Position numbers and translations under genes: made by a program
From: VRUE01 sp040901495
Lineage (GTDB): Bacteria > Actinomycetota > Thermoleophilia > Solirubrobacterales > 70-9
Length of the DNA stretch: 36,968 bases
Assembly: GCA_040901495.1 (NCBI GenBank)
Contig: JBBDYO010000026.1
Location: 1-36,968, forward strand
Direction: 5' to 3'
In this document: positions 1 through 6,454 of the stretch, piece after piece
Layout of the letters: the number at the start of each line of letters is the position of its first letter
Numbering within the stretch: position 1 is the stretch's first letter
The notes under the pieces: model-generated
What the model saw: only the letters and a program-made list of their open reading frames with translations
Told to the model about the DNA's origin: nothing
Databases searched by the model: none

Positions 1-1260
1 CGCTTCCTGCGCTCCGAGGGCTACCGCACGAAGCTGGTCGTCAACGTCACCGACATCAACCACAATATTTACGTGGCGGGGGGGGTGGCGGGGGAGGCGT
101 CGGCGCGGTTTGCCGCGCTGATGACCAAGGCCTACGTGGAGGACACCGACCGCCTCGGGTTGGGGCGCCCCGACGCTGAGCCGCTGGCGACGGAGACGAT
201 CGACGGCATCGTTGCCTTGATCTCCGATCTGATCGATGCGGGCCACGCCTATGAGTCCAGCGGAGACGTCTACTTCCGGGTGCGCAGCTTTGAGCCCTAC
301 GGCAAGCTGTCCAACCGCCGGGCAGAGGACATGGACCAGGGCGAGGAGGCGGGTGTCGCCTCGCTCAAGGAGGACCCGCTTGACTTCGCTCTGTGGAAGG
401 CCCACAAGCCCGACGAGGACACTTCCTGGGACTCACCGTGGGGAGCCGGGCGCCCCGGCTGGCACATCGAGTGCTCGGCGATGGCGGAGGCCGAGCTCGG
501 ACCGGCGTTCGCGATCCACGGTGGTGGCTCCGATCTGGTCTTCCCGCACCACGAGAACGAGATCGCCCAGTCCGAGGCGGCGGGCAGGCCCTTCGCCCAC
601 CTCTGGATGCACAACGGGATGATCGAGACCGACGCCGAGAAGATGTCGAAGTCCGAGGGGAACATCTTCCAGCTCTCCGAGGCGCTTGACCGCTACGGCC
701 GCGAGGCCGTGGTTGCGTACTTGGTCTCTGGGCACTATCGCCAACCGCTTGCTTTCGGGCAAGGGCAGATGGAAGAAGCAGTCGCCAGGATCAAGAGATT
801 GCGGAATTTCTTCCGAGAGCATCCGGCGGGTGTGGAGTCCGGAGAGACCCCTTCGGAGCAACAGAGGGGAGGCTCCGGCGGGGTCTCTCCGNNNNNNNNN
901 NCCCCCCCCCCCCCCACCGCGGCGGTGCGCTTGGAGACCTTCAAGGAGGCCCTAGCCGACGATTTCAACACCCCACGGGCACTTGCGGAGACGTTCGAGC
1001 TCGTAGCCGAAGCCAACCGAAGCGACGTGGCCGGAGCTTCGGAGGTGGTGCGGGAGATGCTGGGGCTGGTGGGGTTGGAGTCGCTTGCCGAGGCAGAGGA
1101 CGGTGTGGATGCCGAGGCGGAGGCGCTGCTGACCGAGCGGGAGGAGGCGCGGGCAGCCAAGGACTTTGAGCGCGCCGATCAGATCCGCGACCGGCTGGCC
1201 GAGCTTGGCTGGGAGGTCCGCGATTCGGCCGAGGGCGCCCGGCTTGTCCCGAGGGGCTGA
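1..1260 (+). CDS. cysS: Cysteinyl-tRNA synthetase, 5' end missing
   Basis: This class I aminoacyl-tRNA synthetase charges tRNA-Cys with cysteine in the cytoplasm. The frame is open from base 1, so the start and the HIGH motif lie outside the window. About 419 residues are visible. The KMSKS ATP-binding loop is at 640-654, and zinc ligands are expected at the Cys of HIECSAM (472-474) and the His/Glu of FPHHENE (544-558). The C-terminal helical tail (AKDFERADQIRDRL) is typical. Between the catalytic core and the DALR-type domain is an unusual Ser/Gly/Pro-rich linker encoded by a hairpin (840-891) and interrupted by a 10-N gap; the frame resumes correctly after the gap. Near the 5' edge the usual DKI part of the NVTD(I/V)xDKI motif reads as HNI beside a G-run, possibly a sequence error. 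rlmB starts one base after the stop, so the two are probably cotranscribed. Confidence 0.96.
   Translation, partial: RFLRSEGYRTKLVVNVTDINHNIYVAGGVAGEASARFAALMTKAYVEDTDRLGLGRPDAEPLATETIDGIVALISDLIDAGHAYESSGDVYFRVRSFEPYGKLSNRRAEDMDQGEEAGVASLKEDPLDFALWKAHKPDEDTSWDSPWGAGRPGWHIECSAMAEAELGPAFAIHGGGSDLVFPHHENEIAQSEAAGRPFAHLWMHNGMIETDAEKMSKSEGNIFQLSEALDRYGREAVVAYLVSGHYRQPLAFGQGQMEEAVARIKRLRNFFREHPAGVESGETPSEQQRGGSGGVSPXXXXPPPPTAAVRLETFKEALADDFNTPRALAETFELVAEANRSDVAGASEVVREMLGLVGLESLAEAEDGVDAEAEALLTEREEARAAKDFERADQIRDRLAELGWEVRDSAEGARLVPRG
840..891. repeat. Hairpin element embedded in cysS linker
   Basis: The arms CGGAGAGACCCC (840-851) and GGGGTCTCTCCG (880-891) are perfect reverse complements. A second stem inside, CGGAGC (854-859) with GCTCCG (872-877), extends the fold across a TT/GC internal loop, giving about 18 base pairs. 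The element lies inside the cysS reading frame and encodes a Ser/Gly/Glu-rich linker with no counterpart that I know in CysRS. The assembly gap begins at the end of the right arm, so the true outer limit is unknown. It may be a dispersed palindromic repeat; only one copy is visible here. Confidence 0.7.
892..901. other. Assembly gap (10 N) followed by a 14-base C run
   Basis: Ten N bases sit inside cysS, followed directly by 14 C residues (902-915). The real gap length is unknown. The reading frame matches CysRS on both sides, so the gene is probably intact. The neighbouring hairpin and C run are the likely reason that assembly failed here. Confidence 0.98.
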
Positions 1261-1261
1261 G

Positions 1262-1924
1262 ATGGCCGTCAGTCAAATGATCTACGGCCGCCGGCCGGTC
1301 GAGGAGGCGGAGCGGGGCAAGCGCCGCGTGCACCGAATTTGGCGTGCGCCTGAGACTTCTGCCGAGGAGCTTGAGCGACTCTGCGGCTCGCCCGATCACC
1401 AGGGCGTTGTCGCGGAGGTCGACCCCTATCCCTACGCAGACCCACGTGGCTCGCTGAGGAAGGAGGGCGCTTTGCTCGTCGCCCTCGACCAGGTTCAGGA
1501 CCCGCGCAACTTGGGAGCTGTCTGCCGATCGGCCGAGTTCGCCGGCGCCGGTGGGATGGTCATTCCAGAACGGCGGTCGGCTGACGTGACCCCCGTCGTG
1601 TGCAAGGCCTCGGCGGGTGCGGTCGAGCATCTGGACATCGCTCGGGTCCGCAACCTCGCCGACTGGCTGACCGAGGCAAAGGACGCCGGCTTTTGGATCT
1701 GGGGCGCTGACGCCGATGCCTCGGTGGCACCTTGGGATGTCGACTTGACGGGGCCGACCGTGCTTGTCCTCGGTGGGGAGGGGAAAGGGATTCGCTCCCG
1801 GGTCGGCTCCATGTGCGACGGGATGGTCGCCTTTCCCAGGCACGGAGCCGTCGAGTCCCTCAACGTTTCAGCCGCCGCCACAGCCCTGCTTTCAGAGGCC
1901 GTTCGGCAGCGCCAGAAGCCGTAA
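1262..1924 (+). CDS. rlmB: 23S rRNA 2'-O-methyltransferase of the TrmH/SpoU family
   Basis: This is a 220-residue SPOUT-class methyltransferase that transfers a methyl group from S-adenosylmethionine to a ribose 2'-OH, most likely on 23S rRNA (RlmB/YacO type). The N-terminal MIYGRRPVEEA segment belongs to the substrate-binding domain. The three SpoU motifs are clear: LDQVQDPRNLGAVCRSAEF, VLVLGGEGKGIR and ESLNVSAAATALLSEA, which form the trefoil knot and cofactor pocket. The ATG at 1262 was chosen because it begins the conserved IYGRRPV segment and follows the cysS stop by one base. Longer starts would run back into cysS. The gene order cysS-rlmB-sigH matches Bacillus. The exact methylated nucleotide cannot be read from the sequence. 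Confidence 0.93.
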   Translation: MAVSQMIYGRRPVEEAERGKRRVHRIWRAPETSAEELERLCGSPDHQGVVAEVDPYPYADPRGSLRKEGALLVALDQVQDPRNLGAVCRSAEFAGAGGMVIPERRSADVTPVVCKASAGAVEHLDIARVRNLADWLTEAKDAGFWIWGADADASVAPWDVDLTGPTVLVLGGEGKGIRSRVGSMCDGMVAFPRHGAVESLNVSAAATALLSEAVRQRQKP

Positions 1925-1961
1925 CACCTGCAACGGCGGTTGCACGAACCTCAGTTCGGGG

Positions 1962-1989
1962 TTGACAGAACTCTGCTCGTCGGTAAAAC
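1962..1989 (+). promoter_or_regulatory. Predicted sigma-A-type promoter of sigH
   Basis: A perfect TTGACA -35 box lies at 1962-1967, with a 16-base spacer and a TAAAAC -10 box at 1984-1989. It sits just after the rlmB stop and would start transcription near 1996, giving sigH an mRNA with a leader of about 100 bases. It is the best -35 box seen in the window. Confidence 0.6.
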
Positions 1990-2002
1990 TGCCGCGCCAT
2001 AA

Positions 2003-2080
2003 AAGGGTGAACCTCAGCTTGAGTCTGAGAGATCCCGGTAAGAGGGCGCCTTTGGGGAGGTAAACGGCGCCACGACCCTT
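2003..2080 (+). promoter_or_regulatory. Foldable leader of sigH, possible three-way junction
   Basis: Three nested pairings can form between the predicted start of transcription and the ribosome-binding site. P1 is AAGGGT (2003-2008) with ACCCTT (2075-2080). P2 is CTCAG (2013-2017) with CTGAG (2025-2029). P3 is GGCGCC (2045-2050) with GGCGCC (2066-2071). P1 closes the other two, giving a three-way junction just before AAGGAGG (2087-2093). I could not match it to a riboswitch class I know. Short stems in GC-rich DNA can arise by chance, so this is a candidate only. Confidence 0.4.
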
Positions 2081-2096
2081 CATTCAAGGAGGATCA

Positions 2097-2807
2097 GTGG
2101 CTCTATCGACCCCTACGCAAGAATTGCGACTCCCAACCGGACGCCTGAGCGGTGCAAGGCGGCCAGCCAGTCCTAACGCTCAACCTGAGCTTGATGATCA
2201 TTATCTAGTCGCCCTGGCCAAGGACGGCCGCCCCGATGCCTATGACGCGATTGTGCGTCGCTATCGCGGCTTCGTCAGGCTGAAGGCGTCGTCGTACTTT
2301 CTGCTCGGCGGTGAGAGCGACGACCTGATTCAGGAAGGCCTGCTGGGCCTCTACAAGGCCGTCCGTGATTACCGCAGCGACCGCGAGTCGAGCTTCCGCA
2401 GCTTCGCGGAGCTTTGCATCACCCGTCAGATCATCACCGCGGTGAAGACCGCGACCCGCAACAAGCACACCCCGCTCAACCAGTACGTCTCGTTCAGCCA
2501 GACGCCGGCCGCCGCAGGCGACTCGGACACGACGCTCGACGAGATCCTGCCTGGGCCCACCACCTCAGACCCTGTCAACCAGGTGGTTGCCTCAGAAGAG
2601 CTGGCGAGCCTCGTCTCCTGCCTCTCGGGCAGCTCAGGCGTCCTGTCAGAGCTCGAGAGCCGGGTTCTCTCGCTGTACCTCGACGGTCACTCCTACGAGG
2701 CAACAGCCGAGCGGCTCGAGTGCGACACGAAGACGGTTGACAACGCCCTCCAGCGCGTCAAGCGCAAGGTGGCAACCCACCTCGCCTCCCGGGAGGTTCC
2801 TGCCTAG
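2097..2807 (+). CDS. sigH: SigH-type (sigma-30-like) RNA polymerase sigma factor
   Basis: This 236-residue sigma-70 family protein directs RNA polymerase to its own promoter class. Residues 33-130 closely resemble Bacillus SigH: an RYRGFVRLKASSYFL helix, DDLIQEGLLGLYKAVRDY (region 2 core-binding and -10 recognition) and FAELCITRQIITAVKTATR. Region 4 near residues 190-230 has LYLDGHSYEATAERL and DNALQRVKRK, the -35-binding helix-turn-helix. The start is GTG at 2097, preceded by a strong AAGGAGG (2087-2093). The gene has its own promoter (1962-1989) and a structured leader. In Bacillus SigH controls the transition to stationary phase and sporulation entry; nothing here shows sporulation, so its role in this organism is open. 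About 30 N-terminal residues are poorly conserved and look disordered. Confidence 0.92.
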   Translation: MALSTPTQELRLPTGRLSGARRPASPNAQPELDDHYLVALAKDGRPDAYDAIVRRYRGFVRLKASSYFLLGGESDDLIQEGLLGLYKAVRDYRSDRESSFRSFAELCITRQIITAVKTATRNKHTPLNQYVSFSQTPAAAGDSDTTLDEILPGPTTSDPVNQVVASEELASLVSCLSGSSGVLSELESRVLSLYLDGHSYEATAERLECDTKTVDNALQRVKRKVATHLASREVPA

Positions 2808-2846
2808 GCCTCGATCTTTCTCTCGGCCGAACTCAAGGCCTAGGCA
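2801..2846. terminator. Bidirectional hairpin between sigH and the GNAT gene
   Basis: TGCCTAGGCC (2801-2810) and GGCCTAGGCA (2837-2846) form a perfect 10-bp stem between two convergent genes. The sigH stop codon lies in the left arm, and the opposing stop (2833-2835) is just inside the right arm. The loop holds a smaller palindrome, TCGGCCGA. No long U tract follows on either strand, so termination is inferred from position. Confidence 0.5.
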
Positions 2847-3852
2847 AGTCGGCGAGGACGTAGTCGAGGAGCTCGCGGCCGTGGTCGGAGGCGACCGCGA
2901 TGTCATCCGCGCTGATTTGGACGCGATGCAGCGACTGCATCCGCAGCACGTCACCGTCGGCGCGGCTGTTGGGGAAGACGCCCGAGTAGGAGACGCCGAG
3001 GCGCTCGAGGTGGTCGGCGAGGAGCGCGGTGGCCGGGTTTTCTAGCGGGAGGTCGAGGTAGACGGCGTCGAGGCCCCTGCTGTGGAAGAGGTGATGCCGC
3101 TCGGCGGCCACGACGGCCTCGAGGTCCGCGCCGGGTGCATCGACGGTGATCAGGGCCAGGTTGTGGTCTTCCTCGACCGCGACGTGCACCTCGGTCCGCT
3201 CTTGGAGCTCGGTGTCCGCGGGCGGATCGGCGAGGGTGCCCCTCAACTCGCACAGCTCGAGGGTCCTGCCGACGATCTCGTGATGGCGAGGCGGTGCGTA
3301 GACCTGCCGCTCATGGCCGTCGTTCAGCTTTGAGTAGAAGAGCGCGGCCGACTGGCGCTGCCGCCGCTCTCCGGCCGCGTCGTTTGAGACTGAGGCCGGG
3401 ATCCAGCCGAGCAGGAAGCCGGTCTCGTGTGCCCCCAGCTCGACGTTGGCGCGCTGGCTGTAGGGGTGGGCGGCGGTCGCCTCGCTGTACATGCCCGCCA
3501 GCCCGCGCTCGGCCGCCCAGTCCATCAAGAACCGCTTGGTGCGGGTGAACAGGTGCTGTCCCCGCGCGGCGGGCATCGTCACCGCCTGCCCCGAGTGCCC
3601 AACCGCATCGCCCGCCGCCGCCAGGCTCATCCCCTCGTGGCAGAGCAGCTCCCCATCGGGCGACTCGGCCACACAGGACACGTAGCTCCCATCCGCGAGC
3701 CGCGCCGAGACCTCGTCAGGGTCATAGACCCACCGCACGTCATAGGTCTCCCCATAAGCCGCTCGAATCGCCTCACTGAGCACGGCGCCCTCATCGGCCT
3801 CTAGGAATCTGAAGTTCGCCTCCTGCGCCTTTGCATTCGGCTTCACACCCAC
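2833..3852 (-). CDS. GNAT-family acetyltransferase-like protein
   Basis: This 339-residue soluble protein has an N-terminal GNAT-type fold. A segment near residues 88-102 (QAVTMPAARGQHLF) takes the place of the acetyl-CoA-binding motif, and MYSEATAAHPYSQRANVELG (121-140) follows. The AHPYSQ signature and the C-terminal domain, with YLDLPLENPATALLADHLERLG and a late GDVLRMQ motif, recall a bacterial acyltransferase group that is sometimes joined to RsbW-like ATPase modules. No such module is present here. The substrate is unknown. The start is GTG at 3852, with a second GTG two codons later; no strong ribosome-binding site precedes either. The gene is convergent with sigH, with a hairpin between them. 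Confidence 0.7.
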   Translation of the reverse strand: MGVKPNAKAQEANFRFLEADEGAVLSEAIRAAYGETYDVRWVYDPDEVSARLADGSYVSCVAESPDGELLCHEGMSLAAAGDAVGHSGQAVTMPAARGQHLFTRTKRFLMDWAAERGLAGMYSEATAAHPYSQRANVELGAHETGFLLGWIPASVSNDAAGERRQRQSAALFYSKLNDGHERQVYAPPRHHEIVGRTLELCELRGTLADPPADTELQERTEVHVAVEEDHNLALITVDAPGADLEAVVAAERHHLFHSRGLDAVYLDLPLENPATALLADHLERLGVSYSGVFPNSRADGDVLRMQSLHRVQISADDIAVASDHGRELLDYVLADLPRP

Positions 3853-3864
3853 AATGATGAGCCT

Positions 3865-4689
3865 CTAACCAGTCGGGATGGCGATCAGGCTGCTGAATTT
3901 GGCCGACCCGTTGGCCGTCAGCACATCGCACTCGACGCTCAGCTGGGACGGCGGGACTGCTTTGATCACCGCCTGTAGCGAAACCGGTATCGAGGCAAGC
4001 GCAGGTAGCGTCTTCATCGAGGATTGGTCGATGGTGGTGGCTCCTACCTTCAGCATGCAATCGACGGTGTCGCCAGCCCCCGTGTGGAACAGCTGCGTCT
4101 TCGCCAAGACGACATAGCTGCCTGCCGGAACCGCTAGGTCGACCACAACGGTTGGCGAGCTGGCAGTAAGGAGTTCCGTGAGGCCCTGGGTGGCCGACAG
4201 CGGCATGATCGTGCCGTCGATTCCGTCGGTGCCATTCGTGCCGTCGATCCCATCGGTCCCGTCGACGCCGTTCGCACCGTTGGGCCCATTAGGGCCGTTG
4301 GTCCCATTGGTTCCGTCGACGCCATCGGTCCCATCAACGCCGTTGGCGCCGTTAGGCCCGTTGGTCCCATTGGTTCCGCTGGCGCCATTGGGCCCATTTG
4401 CCCCATTGGTGCCAGGGGCTCCGTTCGAACCAGTGTCGCCCTTCGCGCCCCCGGCGCCTTGCAGCAGTCCGAGTGTTCTCGTGCTCAGATCCTGGGGTTG
4501 GACCGCGCCGTTCCTGATCGTCTTGCTCGTGACAGCGCCCGGCGCGATGCCCCCGCTGCGGATCAGGCTCTCAGCGGCGATTGCCGATCCGCTGAGCGCG
4601 ATGAACAGGGCAGCGCCGGCGACGACGATTGAAGGCGTCGGCCACCGTCGCCGCGCATGGTTTCTAAGGCTTCTGGTTGCACGATTCAT
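3865..4689 (-). CDS. Exported collagen-like repeat protein
   Basis: This 274-residue protein begins with a basic N-terminus and one hydrophobic segment (residues 19-39), acting as a signal peptide or anchor. Next is a short stalk, SGGIAPGAVTSKTIRNGAV, of a type common in exported actinobacterial proteins. An uninterrupted Gly-X-Y array runs from residue 81 to about 160 (27 glycines in phase). It is rich in Asn, Asp and Thr rather than Pro, with NGT, NGP, VDG and TDG units. The C-terminal 110 residues look like a beta-sandwich, similar in position to the C1q/TNF-like heads of other bacterial collagen-like proteins. A surface or secreted fibre role is inferred. The ATG at 4689 follows AAAGGAG. 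A promoter-like AGCTAGCGCT motif lies upstream at 4736-4745. Confidence 0.82.
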   Translation of the reverse strand: MNRATRSLRNHARRRWPTPSIVVAGAALFIALSGSAIAAESLIRSGGIAPGAVTSKTIRNGAVQPQDLSTRTLGLLQGAGGAKGDTGSNGAPGTNGANGPNGASGTNGTNGPNGANGVDGTDGVDGTNGTNGPNGPNGANGVDGTDGIDGTNGTDGIDGTIMPLSATQGLTELLTASSPTVVVDLAVPAGSYVVLAKTQLFHTGAGDTVDCMLKVGATTIDQSSMKTLPALASIPVSLQAVIKAVPPSQLSVECDVLTANGSAKFSSLIAIPTG

Positions 4690-4735
4690 CAGGGGTCCTG
4701 CTCCTTTGGCTGGCCGCTTGCCTGGCGCGGTACTT

Positions 4736-4745
4736 AGCTAGCGCT
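4736..4745 (-). promoter_or_regulatory. Shared promoter-like motif upstream of the collagen-like gene
   Basis: On the minus strand this reads AGCGCTAGCT, followed by AAG; TAGCTA could serve as a -10 box. The same 10-mer lies upstream of the other exported stalk protein (21853-21862). A 12-bp palindrome, GAGCAATTGCTC (4746-4757), is directly upstream and could be an operator. The rest of 4690-4974 shows no gene or other element I can support. Confidence 0.35.
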
Positions 4746-4974
4746 GAGCAATTGCTCCCGCTGATGGGCCCCATCGGTTGCGGGGCGTCCGGGCATGACC
4801 ATCCGGGTGCCAGTGGACTTAAAGGCGGCAGCGGCGCCTGGCTCGGGCGTCTAAAGGGGCCGAGATTCTCGTCAGGGACCATCAGGGAAGGCGATCGCGA
4901 CGCTAGGCTTTTTCCGCACCACTGTCATCGACGTCAACGAGGAATCGGGCTTCCCAAGCCGTATGCAGTAACGC

Positions 4975-5047
4975 GCCCGCCTAGCTCAATTGGTAGAGCA
5001 CCGCTCTTGTAAAGCGGAGGTTTCCGGTTCGATCCCGGAGGCGGGCT
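4975..5047 (+). tRNA. tRNA-Thr, anticodon TGT
   Basis: The 73-base cloverleaf is complete. Acceptor arms are GCCCGCC (4975-4981) and GGCGGGC (5040-5046). The D arm contains AGCTCAATTGGTAGAGC, and the anticodon stem CCGCT/AGCGG encloses the loop CTTGTAA with TGT at 5008-5010. The T arm has loop TTCGATC between TCCGG and CCGGA. The discriminator base is T at 5047, and CCA is not encoded. It decodes ACA threonine codons and wobble partners. Confidence 0.97.
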
Positions 5048-5053
5048 TGATCG

Positions 5054-6430
5054 CTACGACTCGTCGTTGCTAGTGCCGAGGACTTTGGCCTTCTCAGCTT
5101 CGAACTCTTTTTTGCTGAGAACGCCCTTCTCGTGAAGTTCGCCAAGCCGCTCGAGCCTGGCTAGGCGGGCATCTTCGGCGTCGGCCGACGCTGTTTCGGC
5201 TTTGCCTCCACTCGGCATGCGCATCTCGGGCAGGCGCAGTTTTGAAGCCCGCTCGCCGAGGTTGGCGTCTTTCACCGCCTCGACGACGCGCTCTTTGGTG
5301 CGGCCGAAGGCGTCGTTGAGCTGGGCATCGGGAAATTCCTCCCTCGATTGTTTGCGCAGCTCGTGGATCCCAAATGCCGCCAAGCCGGCGATCACCAGGG
5401 TGGTGAGGAAAGAGCGCAGGTTCTGGGTCGGCGCGGAGAGGAAGTAGATGCCGACGATGATCGCCAGGGCGGCGTAGACGTAGGGCGCGTAGTCGCGCAG
5501 GACGGGCGCCATCACGCGCCGGGTCGCCCGGGCGGAGCCGGTCGGGGACGCCAGCCAACCGGCGATTCCGAACAGAACACCGACGACGATCACGGTTGTC
5601 GCGATGCTGGTCATCAGCGAGGTGGCAATCGACCACGCTTCTTCCGCCGCCGGCTTGACGTTCTGGTCGACGACGAGTTGGTCGACGACGATCCCCCCGG
5701 CAATCTGGCGGACGACGATCACTGCGAACCCGGCAGCGATCAGGCCCACGCCGCAGAACAGCACGGTCACCCACCGCCCCGCGCGCGATAGGTAGATCGC
5801 GAGCCCGAAGGTGAGGAAGGTGAGCAGTGAGAAGACCAGTGCGAGGCCTTTGATCGCGACCACAATCGTCTGGGCGGTCCCCAGCTGGTCGGAACGCAGG
5901 ATCGTCACCTGGCCCGCGTCCGGGGGCACCCGTTCCGCCAGGTCGGCCCCGATTCCGATCTCCTCCGCCAGGTTGGTGACCAGGGTTGCGAGTTCGAGGG
6001 TCACTTCCCCTTCGTCGGTTGAGACCCCCTCTTTCTTGTCTTCGACCACCGCGACGAGCTGTTCGTGGGCCGTCCGGTTGGCGTCTTCCCAGAGTCCCTG
6101 GGCGGTGGAGGTTTCCAGCAGTCTGTTCACCGCGTCGGGAGCGACCGATCGAAATCCTCCGGAGAGCGGACCGGCGAACTGCTTGGCGTCGTCGGGCAGC
6201 TTGTCTTCGACTGCCTTTTCGATGTCGACATTCGCGTAGAGCTGATCGACGAGATAGTCGGCAAGGGCGGTGCGGATCGTCTCGTTCTGGATCATCCGAT
6301 CGCTGGTCCCGACCCAGTCGTCGGTGTTGAGCGCCTGGCGCTCGATCCAGATCGAGAAGACGCTGAGGAAGGCAAGCACCGAGCCGAGCACGACCAGGGC
6401 TTTAACTACGCGTCGTCGTCCGCGGCTCAT
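5054..6430 (-). CDS. Multi-pass membrane protein with C-terminal SHOCT domain
   Basis: This 458-residue protein has a hydrophobic segment near residues 10-30, then a loop of about 160 residues that is probably extracytoplasmic, then about five more membrane segments between residues 190 and 355. A cytoplasmic tail ends in a SHOCT module (LARLERLGELHEKGVLSKKEFEAEK), a short domain often found at the ends of bacterial membrane proteins. The long loop is acidic and carries no enzyme motif I recognise, so the function is unknown. The ATG at 6430 (MSRGRRR, basic before the first membrane helix) was chosen. Upstream extension in this frame would cross the divergent dioxygenase gene. Its promoter appears to share a -10 box with that gene. 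The 3' end lies 6 bases past the tRNA. Confidence 0.8.
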   Translation of the reverse strand: MSRGRRRVVKALVVLGSVLAFLSVFSIWIERQALNTDDWVGTSDRMIQNETIRTALADYLVDQLYANVDIEKAVEDKLPDDAKQFAGPLSGGFRSVAPDAVNRLLETSTAQGLWEDANRTAHEQLVAVVEDKKEGVSTDEGEVTLELATLVTNLAEEIGIGADLAERVPPDAGQVTILRSDQLGTAQTIVVAIKGLALVFSLLTFLTFGLAIYLSRAGRWVTVLFCGVGLIAAGFAVIVVRQIAGGIVVDQLVVDQNVKPAAEEAWSIATSLMTSIATTVIVVGVLFGIAGWLASPTGSARATRRVMAPVLRDYAPYVYAALAIIVGIYFLSAPTQNLRSFLTTLVIAGLAAFGIHELRKQSREEFPDAQLNDAFGRTKERVVEAVKDANLGERASKLRLPEMRMPSGGKAETASADAEDARLARLERLGELHEKGVLSKKEFEAEKAKVLGTSNDES

Positions 6431-6439
6431 CGTGACGAT

Positions 6440-6447
6440 GCTATACC
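6440..6447. promoter_or_regulatory. Symmetric divergent promoter with a shared -10 box
   Basis: Only 24 bases separate two divergent start codons. GCTATACC gives TATACC on the plus strand, 7 bases before the ATG at 6455. It gives TATAGC on the minus strand, 9 bases before the ATG at 6430. Both transcripts would have almost no leader. I see no -35 box on either side. Confidence 0.5.
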
Positions 6448-6454
6448 TGATGCG

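Noticed and set aside
2003..2080. TPP riboswitch in the sigH leader
   Set aside because: CTGAGA occurs, but the rest of the thi-box core, such as the CCTGATCTGG-like element and the closing GCGTAGGGA, is absent, and sigH is not a thiamine gene.
4181..4420. CRISPR-like or tandem DNA repeat in the collagen region
   Set aside because: The repetition follows Gly-X-Y codons within an open reading frame, with no constant repeat/spacer pattern.
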